Positions 22,850 through 34,719 of a stretch of DNA of 64,000 nt are shown piece after piece. This DNA comes from Stomoxys calcitrans (lineage: Eukaryota > Arthropoda > Insecta > Diptera > Muscidae). The position numbers and the translations under genes are program-made. The stretch's first letter is position 1; every line of letters starts with the position of its first letter. Below the pieces are notes generated by a model. The model worked only from the letters and a program-made list of their open reading frames with translations. It did no database searches and was not told where the DNA came from. The stretch covers positions 1,240,001 through 1,304,000 of the forward strand of contig NC_081556.1 of NCBI RefSeq assembly GCF_963082655.1, in the 5' to 3' direction.

Positions 22850-24640
22850 AAATGCCAAATTTTAGACCTCTAGCTCCATCGGTAAAAAAAGTACCAAAAT
22901 GTACGAGTTGTGAATAGGTTATTTGGTCACGCATCATATTTACCCTATGCCAAATTTCAGACCTCTAGCTCCACCCGTAAAGAAAGTACCAATTTTGGTA
23001 CCAAAATGTGCAAATGTCAAAAGATCATTTAGCCACTCATCATATATTTCTTAGTTGTACCTACATGCCGAATTTCAGACCTCTAGCTCCACCTATGAAG
23101 AAAGTACCAATTTTGGTACATAATGTGCGAATGGTAAATAGATCATTTAGCCACCCATCATATTATTTCTTTGTTGTACCTTCAAGTCAAATTTCAGACC
23201 TCTAACTCCATCTGAACAGAAAGTACAAAATGGTACCAATTTCGGTACCAAAATGTACAAATTGTAAAAAAATAATAGTCACCCATCATTTGTATCCTAG
23301 TTGTACCTGCATGCCAAATTTCAGACTTCTAGTTGCAACTATAAAGAAAGTACCAACTGGTACCAATTTTGGTAACAAAATGTTCGAGTTGTGAAAAAAA
23401 CTTTTAGTCGCCCATCTTATATTTCCAAGTTCAACCTACATGCCAAATTTCAGACCTCAAGCTCTATCTGAACATAAGGTACAAAATGGTACCAATTTTA
23501 GTACGAAAATGAACGAATTTTGCACATGCCAAATTTCAGGCCTCTAGCTCCAACTGTAAAAAAAGTACCAAATGGCTGCAATTTTGGTGCCAAAATGTAC
23601 GATGTAGTCACCCATCATATATTTTTTAGTTGTGCATTCATGTCAAATTTCCGACCTCAAGCTCCATCTAAACAGAAAGTCCAAAATGATGCCAATTTCG
23701 GTATCAAAATGTACGAATTGTAAAAAAAATAATAGTCACCCATCATATTTTTCCTAGTTGTACCTGCATGCCAAATTTCAGACCTATACTATAAAGAAAG
23801 TACCAAATAGTACCAATGATGGTACCAAAATGTCCAAATAGTGAAAAAATCATTTATTCACCCATCACATATTTCGAGGTGTAACCTACCTGCCAAATTT
23901 CAAACCTCAAGCTCCATCTGAACAGAAAGTACAAAATGGTATCAAATTCGGTACCAAAATGTAAGAATTGTAAACCATCTTTTCCTAGTTGTACCTGCAT
24001 GCCAAATTTCAGACCTCCAACTCCATCTGTAAATAAAGTACAAAATGGTACCAATTTTGGTACCAGAATGTACATATTATAAAAAAAAATTCTCATCCAT
24101 TTTATTTTTTCTAGTTGTACCTGCATGCCAAATTTCAGACTTCTAGCTCCAACTGTAAAGAAAGTACCTACTGGTTCCAAATTTGGTACCAAAATGTACG
24201 AATTTTGAACAGATCATTTAGTCACCCATTACGATTTTTAAGTTGTACCTACATGTCACATTTCAGACCTCTAGCTCCTTATGTAAAGAAAGTACCAAAT
24301 GGTTCCAATTGCAGTACTTAACGTACGTTTTTCCCTGTTACCAATGTTATTTTACCGTTTTTTCTTTTCACTTTCATATTTTTGCACCAGATGCATTTTA
24401 AGTCAAATTTCAAAATTCTACCTCTATCCTTTATTTTTGGTACTCTTTTAGTACCTAAATGTAAAAATTTTCGAAAACTGTACTATAGTTTCCTGTCCTG
24501 TCCATTAGTGTACCTAAGTTTTAGAATTCAGAGCTCTAGAGAGTACGAAATAGTACCAATTGCGTTACTAAACGTACGTTTTTACCCACTTCCGGTAAGA
24601 TTTTCCAAAATTTTTTACAAACTTTATTTTCTCAAAATTC
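22850..24640 (+). repeat. Satellite-like array of about 90-130-bp units
   Basis: At least 13 head-to-tail copies of a unit containing TGCCAAATTTCAGACCTC, TAGCTCCATCTGTAAAGAAAG, GTACCAATTTTGGTACC and CACCCATCATAT. Unit anchors are near 22853, 22948, 23066, 23185, 23311, 23439, 23527, 23642, 23769, 23891, 23999, 24125 and 24254, with decaying copies to about 24600. Spacing is mostly 115-130 bp with two or three short units. Open frames here are by-products of the repeat. Confidence 0.9.
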
Positions 24641-24699
24641 TCTTTAATTTGAGCCCAAGAACGTAATTCTGGTTAATACAGTTACATATGTCCAATTAT

Positions 24700-25080
24700 T
24701 GTACGACCTCCATCAAATCTGACAAGGATCTCAAGTGGTCTCAAACATCTCGAGAGATACTTTACCCAGAAAATAGATATCAGATTCATGTTCTACTCTC
24801 AAATAGTTTTTTTAAGAGCCATATTGACATGGTCAGTAAATAAGTCCTATTTTGGGGGTGTTAAGGGAAAGTTGCATCCCAGCAGACAGGACATATATGA
24901 ACCTACCATATTGCCATGGTAGGTTCATATATGTCCTGAAGGGTGTTTTGGGGTCAAACTCTTGGACCCAAAACAGGATATCAGATTCTTTTTCTATTCT
25001 TAATTACCTTTCATTTGAGTTCCATATTGTCATGATTGTTTCATATATACTTTTGGCGGGCTTTGTGAGTGTGGCAGACC
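24700..25080. repeat. Dispersed repeat (CATTTGAGTTCCATATTG family)
   Basis: Decayed units with AGATATCAGATTC, TTCTACTCTCAA, CATTTGAGTTCCATATTGTCATG; matching units occur at 27.4-28.4, 32.7-33.4 and 40.6-40.8 kb. Contains the perfect hairpin 24888-24937 listed separately. Confidence 0.7.
24888..24937. repeat. Perfect 22-bp inverted repeat with 6-nt loop
   Basis: Left arm 24888-24909 (AGGACATATATGAACCT...) is exactly complementary to right arm 24916-24937 (...AGGTTCATATATGTCCT), with loop ATTGCC. No mismatch. Confidence 0.95.
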
Positions 25081-25359
25081 CCTAAGTACCCCACCCAAAT
25101 TTGGATAGCAAAGATTTCTTTTAAGGTTTCAAACGGAACTAAGCTGAGTTCAACCCAACGAAATCTGGCGTTTTTGAAAATTAGGGTAATATTAATTATT
25201 ATATATACTTCGAATAAGTGCAGGTCGATTGGGGTTGTAAATGGGCCAAATCCTATGCCATACTCCAATATCCCGATTAGACTTCTTGATAGAGGGCACA
25301 GTTCTTATAATTCTAGAGGACACAGTTCTAGAGGGCATGTTTTAGCGTCACGCTGAAAC

Positions 25360-25900
25360 ATTCAACTCTACAAACAAAAGTAAAAAAAATCATCTCGCGA
25401 AAGTTATTTAACCTTTGCGACTAAAGACGATACTTCACGCGTGGCAGCACCAAATGACGCTCGCTTTCAAGCATTAAAGTTGAAAATTGTGTTTCTATTG
25501 TGGGTTTTGTGTGCAGAGTTGCATTTGCTCATTCTGTTTTGGCCTTTAATTTCCAAAACAATTTCTTGACTTTCGTTGAAAGTTAACCAGCTTCTTAATT
25601 TTTTACTCTGGCAACATTGTATGCATATACAAAGGTTGTTGTCTTAAATTTCAGATATTCTTCGTATTATAGACATAAATCACATTACCGTTAAACAAAA
25701 GAAGTACAATACACCCTGTTGTTAAAACTGAAACCCTATATGTGACCAAGTGAACTATTAGTAAATACAATGAAGGACGGTTGTTGTCTTCGATTGAACT
25801 CATCTGAATGTGGAAATATCGTTCGCAGAGGCTAAATAAATCGTTCAATTATGTTGTCATACAAGATATCATATATTCTTTGCGACCATTCAAAAGTTGA
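25360..25900. other. Unassigned AT-rich sequence
   Basis: No coding frame, repeat or RNA gene recognised. Confidence 0.4.
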
Positions 25901-25902
25901 AC

Positions 25903-26181
25903 GATATATGGTGAACGACATTCAGCAAAAGTGGAACATGATAAATTCGTGAAAGTACATGCAAATTTTTTTTTTAATTAAAATGGAATACATAATAATA
26001 TACAACTCAATGAGCAGGGTTTGTGAATTCAATGAGTATATATATGATATATGGTGAACGACATTCAGCAAAAGTGGAACATGATAAATTCGTGAAAGTA
26101 CATGCAATTTTTTTTTTAATTAAAATGGAATACATAATAGTATACAACTCAATGAGCAGGGTTTGTGAATTCAATGAGTAA
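25903..26181 (+). repeat. 143-bp tandem duplication
   Basis: GATATATGGTGAACGACATT begins at 25903 and again at 26046. The two copies are nearly identical through GAATTCAATGAGTA, differing by one base in a poly-T run and one A/G substitution, so the duplication is recent. Confidence 0.92.
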
Positions 26182-26184
26182 CTT

Positions 26185-26578
26185 TGCTAAGTCTCATGTT
26201 ATAAACTAGTATCGTATGGGGTTTCCGACACACAATGGCCGATCTTTAAAAAAGTCAATGCAACAGATTTTTTTGTGTTTTTTTATGAATGAAATTGCAT
26301 GAAAATATATTTTAAATTAATTTTAGAGTTTGGAAAAAGGATAACGATAAAGGCAAATGGTTACGAAAAAAAAATCCAATAATTAAGCGTTTCTAGCCAA
26401 ATTCTATAATAGAATATGGCGAATATGTGAATGAAAAAAATTAATGTGTGAAGCGATTTAAAAGTTTAATTTCTTCATGTTATTTTTCCCAAAAGGAATG
26501 AAAGAGAGGGTCGAAATAATTTGATCATGCATATAAATAACACCAGAAATGAAGGATTTTATTTATTACTGATTTACA
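26185..26578. other. Unassigned AT-rich sequence
   Basis: No coding frame or repeat recognised between the tandem duplication and the SINE. Confidence 0.4.
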
Positions 26579-26828
26579 GGCCACCGTAGGTCAGAGGTAA
26601 GCATGTAGAAGATCAGCGTCATAGGCGGAATCCTGGCAAGAAAATCAAAAAAATGTTCATCGGCGGTTATCCCCTCTGGCGAAATTTGTGAATACTATGC
26701 CATGTAAATACTTCTCCCCAAAGAAGTGTCGCACTACGGCACGTCATTCGGACTCTATTGAGTTTAAAACTTAAATCGGACAGCACTCATGGATATGCGA
26801 GAAGTTTGCCCCTGTTCTTTAGTGGAAT
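26579..26828 (+). mobile_element. tRNA-derived SINE
   Basis: Starts GGCCACCGTAGGTCAGAGG (decayed A box), followed by CATCGGCGGTTATCCCC, TATGCCATGTAAATACTTC, CACGTCATTCGGACTC and TTTGCCCCTGTTCTTTAGTGG. Same family as 17263-17490, with longer middle region retained. Confidence 0.8.
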
Positions 26829-27339
26829 TTATATTTGATTAACAAGCTATGAGTTGTAGGCACGACAGACGGTGGGAGTTTTACTATGGTACTTTAAATT
26901 AGCCCTCGTCAAGATAAGATACGCCTACCAATGGCTGTGATTTGACAATTTCTTTGCCGTAATTAATACAATCACTAATATCAGGTAATATTCATGCTCA
27001 TGGTCAAATTAGTTCGAATTTCTACCCTTTGAGAGATTTAACATAAACGGAAATATAAATTCGCTGACAGAACAGGCAAACTTAAGAAAGCGATTTTGAA
27101 CCCTACAGTGACCCAAAAATACCAATCTAATATATGAATTTTGGAAATCCATCACCAAAAATTTAAACAAAAGGTATTCCAAGCCAGCCTAAAAACGGAG
27201 CTTTAGGGACCGTAAACGATTAATCGGGAAATCGGTTTATTTGATAGCTATATGATGTTAAAAAACAATATTTGCCATGGATGTTGGAGGTCATAATGAA
27301 AAACTAAGAAAAAAAATTGTTCAGCCAAATAGGGCAATA

Positions 27340-28470
27340 ATTGTAGCTTCCATTAGCTTAGTGCCTTTCATTTAAGCCTCATATTGATATGGACGACCAG
27401 TTTGTCTGTTTTGGACCAAATTTATAATTCCATATTCGTATTCTACTCTTCAATACCTTTCATTTGATATCCATATTGTCTTTATCGGTAGACTTGAGAT
27501 TTTGGGTGGTATTTTTGTGGTAACGGGGAAGGCCCGCCCCTTTCCGGTAACAACAAATTATAAAGCATATCTCTTCTTCCTGACCATATTCGTAATCTAC
27601 TCCCGAATACCTTTCATTTGAGTCCCATATTGTCATGATCGTTACATAAACCTATTTTAAGGGGTTTAGCGGCTGGGGCGGCCCCCCCGGTACTTGGACC
27701 CATTTGAAATGGCCCCTTTCAAATGAAAGGTATTGAAGAGTAGAATACGAAAATGGTATAAACATTTGGTCCCAGTACCCAGGAAGTCGCCCTTAAACCA
27801 AAACAGACAAATTGATCGTCCGTATCAATATGGGGCTTAAATGGAAGGTATTCGGGAGAAGATAGCGAATCTGGCATACAAAATCAGATCAAAGTGTAGG
27901 GGATCACCCCACCCCCTAAAAACTCCCCAAATGGGCGTATGACCCATCATGACTATATGAGACTCGGTTTGTTTGTTTGTTCTGTAGAATCAAAAAAAGG
28001 AAACAGGTTATATAATTTTTAGATATCGGATGGTGGCTGACCCTCCGCCTTACACCAAAAACGCCACCCAAAACCAAAAGAGGACTGATGGACATAATAG
28101 TATCAAATGAAAGGTATTGGAGACAAGCAAATGCATATCATATTGAATTTTGGGTCCAAGTACCCAGCGGGCCTCCCCAACCCAAAAACTTCTCTAAGCT
28201 GAAATATTCGACGTTCTTATCAATATGGGACTCAAATGTTGATTACAAATATGGCATAAAAAATTGGGTCCAAGTAACGGGAGGTCGTCTCACCCCCAAA
28301 TACCCACAAATGGGCATATCAGCCGACCATGGCCATATAGGATTCAAATGAAAGATATTTAGAAGTAGATTAAAAATAAGACATTAAAATTTCCGTTCCG
28401 ACCATAGTAATATGAAGCTCAAATCATCGGTATTTGGGAGTAAAGAACGAATTTGATATCTCTCTTCTTT
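27340..28470. repeat. Dispersed repeat array with orientation switch
   Basis: Units with CTTTCATTTGA.TCCCATATTG run in one orientation from about 27370 to 27700. From about 27718 the same units read as AAATGAAAGGTATTGAAGAG in the opposite orientation to about 28370. Each unit has a CCCC-rich segment (GGTCGCCCCACCCC-like). The switch point is near GGCCCCTTTCAAATGAAAGG (27711-27730). Confidence 0.8.
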
Positions 28471-28471
28471 T

Positions 28472-28548
28472 GTTCCTGTGGTATCACAATCGACGAAAAC
28501 GTTTAAGTGAGTCGGATGGCAGACTGCCGCTTAAACCTAACCTTGTGT
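28472..28548 (+). mobile_element. LINE family A terminal scrap
   Basis: TTGTTCCTGTGGTATCACAA through CCGCTTAAACCTAACCTTG matches the 3' end seen at 12.9-13.06 kb. No coding part remains. Confidence 0.75.
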
Positions 28549-28709
28549 AATTTGGTGTCATTTGTCAACCGTAGTTATTACATCTCGAACATATTTGCTT
28601 TGCTCGAAATTTGATATGGGGATTTTAATAGCCCATCTGAAAACATCTGCCGAGGTCCATCAAAATTAGTTTAAAATTAGATATGTATAGCTCCCACTTT
28701 GTATTTATA

Positions 28710-29316
28710 AAGGGTGATTTTTTTGAGGTTAGGATTTTCATGCATTAGTATTTGACAGATCACGTGGGATTTCAGACATGGTGTCAAAGAGAAAGATGCT
28801 CAGTATGCTTTGACATTTCATCATGAATAGACTTACTAACGAGCAACGCTTGCAAATCATTGAATTTTATTACCAAAATCAGTGTTCGGTTCGAAATGTG
28901 TTCAAATTTTGACAAATTTTGTTCAGCGATGAGGCTCATTTCTGGTTGAATGGCTACGTAAATAAGCAAAATTGCCGCATTTGGAGTGAAGAGCAACCAG
29001 AAGCCGTTCAAGAACTGCCCATGCATCCCGAAAAATGCATTGTTTGGTGTGGTTTGTACGCTGGTGGAATCATTGGACCGTATTTTTTCAAAGATGCTGT
29101 TGGACGCAACGTTACGGTGAATGAACACATTTCGAACCGAACACTGATTTTGGTAATAAAATTCAATGATTTGCAAGCGTTGCTCGTTAGTAAGTCTATT
29201 CATGATGAAATGTCAAAGCATACTGAGCATCTTTCTCTTTGACACCATGTCTGAAATCCCACGTGATCTGTCAAATACTAATGCATGAAAATCCTAACCT
29301 CAAAAAAATCACCCTA
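28710..29316. mobile_element. Fold-back Tc1/mariner derivative with 194-bp identical arms
   Basis: The left arm 28711-28904 and right arm 29122-29315 are, as far as I can read, identical inverted copies. Each starts AGGGTGATTTTTTTGAGGTT and includes the transposase start MNRLTNEQRLQIIEF (ATG at 28823 on the left arm) for 27 codons. Between them, 28905-29121 encodes a plus-strand catalytic piece (FSDEAHFWLNGYVNKQNCR, PMHPEKCIVWCGL, GGIIGPYFFKDA). TA dinucleotides flank both ends (28708-28709 and 29317-29318), as expected for Tc1/mariner insertion. It cannot encode transposase. The near-identical arms suggest recent formation or gene conversion between arms. Confidence 0.88.
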
Positions 29317-29329
29317 TAGGTGTAGGGTA

Positions 29330-32300
29330 TTATAAAGGGCGCACCGTCCGTCTTTTGAATTTCCTTGCTGGTTTTTCAAAGACTATGTTTCTGGATGTTG
29401 AAAATAAAAGCTTTATATGCAATATTGTCTTTGGAGAAAGATTACAAGACAGAAAATATGGCAATTATCATATAATATGGTAAGAAATGGATCATAAGTA
29501 GGGACCATCTTTGAAACCGTATATTTTCTTGGGAAGAAAAAAAAAACTGGATAAATTCCAATTTTTAAGAAACCGATTACTATATTTATCTCAAAAACCC
29601 GAATAAACCGGAATTAAAAAATTGAAGTGATCACCCTAGGATTATGACATCTTAATATGAGTCCAATGTTTGTGGGGCTGCCCCATAAATAAACCCTCTA
29701 AATCATTGTGAAATCGTATGAAAAACCAGCTCTTTGAGATGAAGACGTCCAGTAGCGACATAAATTCAGATAATAATTTGTCCCAATCTGGTCCGATTTG
29801 GCCGGTTAACTTAACCCTAAGGCCAATAACTAATTTTTTCAAGGTTGTTTGTAGAGCGATTAAAACTGAGAGACGTCAATTGTTTGATGATTTAAAGAAT
29901 AATTTGCTGCAGGATGGAAATAATAGACAAAAATAATATAACCCCCTTGCAATGGAGATTTAAATCAATCTTGATGAATGTTTTCTAACTTTGAGAATAT
30001 TTCGAAATACAGACATCGCGTCCCACAATAAAAACAACTTTGTGAAATTGTTAGAAAATCGTATTATTTCTGCCAAAGTTCTTCTAATTCTCCAAGAAGA
30101 ATTCATTTAGAATTGTTTCAATATCGGTTAATATCATAGAAACCATACAACCAAGTAGAACGACATATAGACGTTAGTTAAATTTTAATAAGTTTCAGCT
30201 TCAGTGCATAATTTTCAGTATTTTTTCATCATTTATTCAGTTCACATGCGATAATTATGAAGTCATCCCCAAAGTTTTTCATTGAACACATGCTGAGATT
30301 TAAATAAACAAAGGCGAAACGAAATTTGGGGGACAATTTCAATTAGAGCGACGTGGGGTGGGTGAGTGGTGTTGTATACTGATTTGTCTACATAATTGGT
30401 TAATTCAGTCGCCGCCAAAGAAATGAAGTGAATGCAGACACGAAGGGGAAGAATGTTAATGGGAGGCATTAAAGAAACTTCAAACCTTGAAGTGTGGGAA
30501 TTGATCCTAGAATATTTTACATATCCCCATCATTGTGTCAGAATAAATGAGCTGTAATTTTCATGGGTTCGGGGAAGTTTAGATGGGGGCCCAACAAGTG
30601 CAGAGAAATTGGGCCAATGGCGGGGTGGGAAGCCACACACACAACTATTGGGGAAAGCTGTAAATCTGTTATTTCATTGAAGCAAAAGATAAAAATAAAA
30701 TAAAAATATTGATAACATCAATGGTCTGTTTCCAATTGTCCTAAAAACGAGCTCATTAAGATGTACCAATAGATTCGTCACTTTATTCCTCAATCCGAAA
30801 TGAAGAGATGATAACTTGGTGATAATTTGCTGGGGAGTTAACAATGAGAACCAAGTTGTGTTACAAAAATATTTGCTGTGAGAAAGACCCTCTACAGTGT
30901 AATAACCCAACTTTTGCAATTTTCCTGATTTACTTATATTTTAGGCCTTTTGAGAATTGCCATCATTTAACAGCCTATGGTTGAGAATCACAGACAAGTT
31001 TTAAAACGAAACTAACGTTAATTTTTTAATAAGGCAAAACAAATTGAAAACCCCTAAATTCAACAAGCGTAACAAGACAAATTATTCAAGACACGCGGCA
31101 TACGTATGAATGTCTGGCTGGTAAGGACGGAAATGTAGATGGAGAGGAGAACAAGCATATCGATGTGCATTGAATGAATTAACATGGAGACAAGATCAAA
31201 TGATTACTTAAATGTAGCATATTGTCTTTGGTGATTTTGTGGAGATGTTAACATCACAATGAATTTATAAGGGCCCGGCCGGCTGCACCACATACCGTCT
31301 AGGCTATTGTCTCCAATTAACCAAAAAGTCTGCGAACATGAGGAAACATTTGGTGCGAATGCATGTTAAACACACAACTTTAAATTCTTCTAATGTGCTC
31401 TGTCAATGTTGGTACCCTGACGAGTTAAATAAATGTACAAATTAAAACGAAAATCGGTTTTTTAGCCTATGAATTTCCTACACTTTTTGAATTATGATAC
31501 CATAAATTGGAGAGAAATAAATTTCATTTACTAAATGCTTTGCAATTCCTCAATCCTTTCTATTCTCTTTAGCTTTCTTGTATGGTAGAGTATTTGTGGA
31601 TAGATGCCCTGTACACACATTGCATGTGAATTATGTTGTGTTAATGAGAACACTAAAGAGGGATGAAAACAAATATTTATGGGCTTGGAAGAATGTGTTA
31701 AATTGAAGGCACACTGAAAGAAATAGTAAGTCATGAATATATTATACTAGTGGCCTGGCGTGATTGGCTACACCCATAAGTATTTGCGGCTCACTTTTGA
31801 CATGGTGCAAATTTAGAAAATATTTATATTCGTATTGAACTCTCCAATAACTTTCATTAGAATTGTATTCGCATTTTATTATGATAAAACCCATACAAAA
31901 GACAATGTCTTATATAAAGCATGGGTTGGTAAATTGATAAGTACAATGAGTTTAACAAGTTTTCATTTAATTGAACAATAATTGGTAAAAAAATATTTAA
32001 CAATTTAAGCAGAGATGAGAGCATTAACAAGAGATGTATAGGATTAACAAAGATCTGTTGTTCAGATACACGATATTGATGACGTACTTGTATCACATTT
32101 TGTAGAGTTGGCAAAACGCAATACAAAAGCCAAATATGACGGTTCATTGGCATTAATAATCTTGTGGATCATTTGCAACGAGCTTATTGTAAGCTACGAA
32201 TTAAATGAGACACCATATACTTGTCTGACAAAGTGAGATACCCGGTCTCTTCTACGCAAACCAAAAATGTATCTAACGACGTTGGTAAAGGATACGTGCA

Positions 32301-32340
32301 ATTTATTACATCACAACCGTAAAAGACCTCGCAAGAGTAT
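29330..32340. other. Repeat-poor stretch, no gene seen
   Basis: About 3 kb of AT-rich, apparently single-copy DNA. Open frames at 29642-29936, 30263-30469, 30674-30919 and 31857-32153 have no recognisable domain and lack coding-like composition. I see no RNA gene. Confidence 0.45.
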
Positions 32341-32344
32341 AATA

Positions 32345-32573
32345 TTGGGTTGCCCAAAAAGTAATTGCGGATTTTTTAAAAGAAAGTAAATGCATTTTTA
32401 ATAAAACTTAGAATGAACTTTAATCAAATATACTTTTTTTACACTTTTACAAACTGAAAGTAACAGCAGATAACTGACAGAAGAAAGAATGCAATTACAG
32501 AGTCACAAGCTGTGAAAAAAATTGTCAACGCCGACTATATGAAAAATCCGCAATTACTTTATGGGCAACCCAA
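32345..32573. mobile_element. Mariner-type MITE, copy 1 (229 bp)
   Basis: Terminal inverted repeats of about 32 bp start TTGGGTTGCCCAAAAAGTAA and end TTATGGGCAACCCAA, flanked by TA on both sides (32343-32344, 32574-32575). The interior is non-coding. Nearly the same sequence as 34468-34704. Confidence 0.9.
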
Positions 32574-32639
32574 TAGTTTCGGCAGAACAAATGTCCCAAC
32601 AAAGGGGTGTACTGCCGACTCATATATAAGTTCCGTGGG

Positions 32640-33470
32640 CAGGCCACTGTCGTACTGACATAATTTTTCCATGAAAGTCTATCATCAAAATCAAACCCAA
32701 GTTTTCTTGCAGATGAAAGAATCCCGTATTGTCCCGTTGACCATTTGGGGCATAATTTGGGGTGTGGCGACCCCCGGGAATTGACCCACATTTTTATATA
32801 ATTTTCGTATTTTCTTCTTAAATACCTTTCGTTTGAGTCCCATCTTGCCGCGTTCGGTGTAATTGTGCATTTGGTGCATAATTTTGGGGTGAGGTTACCC
32901 GCCTGAGAACAGGTCCCCATCTTTCATATAGTTTTGTATTCTACTCTCAAGTACCTATCGTTTGAATCCCATATTGTTCCTATCGGCCTACCTGTCCATT
33001 TGGGAATGATTTTTGAGGTGGGATGGCCCTCTAGGGACTTGACCCCACATTTATACATAAGTTTCGTATTCTACTTCTAATTTTCATTCTATTGATACCC
33101 ATTTTGTTCCAATCTGTAAACATGTAATTTTAGAGCGATGTTTGGGGGAGGGGCATTCCCCCCTACATGTAAGGTCCAATCGTTATATCAAGTTCGTACT
33201 CTACACTTAAATACCTTTCATTTGATACCCATATTGTCCCAATCGGTAAACATGTCCGTTTGGGTGGGCTTTGGGGTAGGGCGTCCCCCACGTTTATTTG
33301 ATCCTAAAGTGCTGCACCAATTTTGTATTTTTGGTGCTTAAATCAATGCACCCATTTCCCAGATCTAGCGTTTTTGGAAAATTTTGGTAAGGGGAAGGGT
33401 CTGACCCCCTAGCGGATGTCTAATACCCCATAAAGTATATATATTTGATTATCATGAAATGTTAAGTCGA
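32640..33470. repeat. Dispersed repeat array (CATTTGA.ACCCATATTGTCC family)
   Basis: Several units of about 130 bp, each with ATTCTACTCTCAAGTACC-like and GTTTGAATCCCATATTG-like segments followed by a G-rich TTTGGGGT. Same family as 24.7, 27.4 and 40.6 kb. Confidence 0.75.
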
Positions 33471-33562
33471 TCTGGCCATGTCCGTTCGTCTGTAGAAAAC
33501 ACGCCAATTTTCAAATGTGTAAAGCTAAGCGCTTGAACTTTTGCACAAATATTTCGTACTTG

Positions 33563-34030
33563 AGTAGATTAGGTTGAAAAGGGGGTGCGGATGTTAATCC
33601 GCCCCATGCCACTATGGACATACACCTAAGCCATACCCCTGTGCGCTATAAATACTAAAAAAGTTACCTCGAAAAAGAACACGTAAGTTAGGAATTCAGT
33701 GCTACTTACAAAATCCTTAATTGTTTTCCATGCCACGCCCCTAAGTTGGTTCATGCCTGATATTGTGTCTCAACCTAAGTAGCGGTATTTGTTGGACGCG
33801 AAAGCCGGGCAATGACAAAGGAAATGCTCCAACGTCTCATCATCTTCCCCTCATGCGCTTCACATGCTATCAGTTGCCGCACGCTGTTCCACAGGTTTGC
33901 ATGTGCATTCGTCGCCCACGGAAATGCCAGATTGCATATAGCAACCCACGTAACAGAACGGTTATGGATATTTGCCAATTGATTTTGAACTTGTTCCACG
34001 GTGTGATCACTTTCCCGATCCAGCTACTCA
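33563..34030 (-). mobile_element. LINE family B 3'-end fragment
   Basis: Starts at the 3' terminus TAGGTTGAAAAGGGGGTGCGG and reads on the minus strand into the tail of the polyprotein (WATNAHANLWNSVRQ, 33775-33999). Two longer copies at 44.2 and 59.5 kb share the same end and orientation. Confidence 0.8.
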
Positions 34031-34467
34031 AAGGCGTAGAAGTTGTATTTTCATTGGATTTACATAAAATTTTAGTTTATATGGTGGGTAGAATCCCATC
34101 TCTAATGACAGGAAATTTGTAGGAAAACTTTATACGTTTTGAAAGTTATGTTCTCTTAGATTTGCCAAGTAATCAGGCTCCGCATTTATTTATTACTTAA
34201 GTTTTTTAATTTTTTTTTTCACTGTGTAGTTAAGAGAAAAAAGAACAACATATTCTGTATTGTTATGTGGTTCTCTTTATTCCATATCCCTTATACATTA
34301 AACCGCTTAATGCTCTGTTTCATGAGGCATGCATTAGAGTGAGATATCATCCCTCCAATTCACACCGTTGTTCCATTTCTATACACTCAACCACAGAATG
34401 GAGGTATGCTAAATTCGATATTCCGTTTCTTACACCTCGAAATATTAGCCTAAGACCCTATAAAGTA

Positions 34468-34704
34468 TTGGGTTGCCCAAAAAGTACTTGCGGATTTTTT
34501 AAAAGAAAGTAAATGCATTTTTAATATAACTTAGAATGAACTTTAATCAAATATACTTTTTTTACACTTTTTTTCTAAAGCAAGCTAAAAGTAACAGCTG
34601 ATAACTGACAGAAGAAAGAATGCAATTACAGAGTCACAAGCTGTGAAAAAATTTGTCAACGCCGACTATATGAAAAATCCACAATTACTTTTTGGGCAAC
34701 CCAA
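34468..34704. mobile_element. Mariner-type MITE, copy 2 (237 bp)
   Basis: Starts TTGGGTTGCCCAAAAAGTAC and ends TTTTTGGGCAACCCAA, with TA on each side (34466-34467, 34705-34706). It differs from copy 1 mainly by an 8-bp insertion (TTTTCTAAAGC region near 34570) and a few substitutions. Confidence 0.9.
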
Positions 34705-34719
34705 TATATATACTTCGGT

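Noticed and set aside
23008..23723. Open frames with repeated PNFRPLAP peptides
   Set aside because: They are translations of the satellite-like repeat; the same phrase recurs because the DNA unit recurs.
22850..24640. Possible CRISPR-like array
   Set aside because: The units are head-to-tail diverged tandem repeats without unique spacers, in a eukaryotic context.
24888..24937. Possible miRNA precursor
   Set aside because: Perfect arms with a 6-nt loop and no longer paired stem are unlike fly pre-miRNAs, and the site lies in a dispersed repeat.
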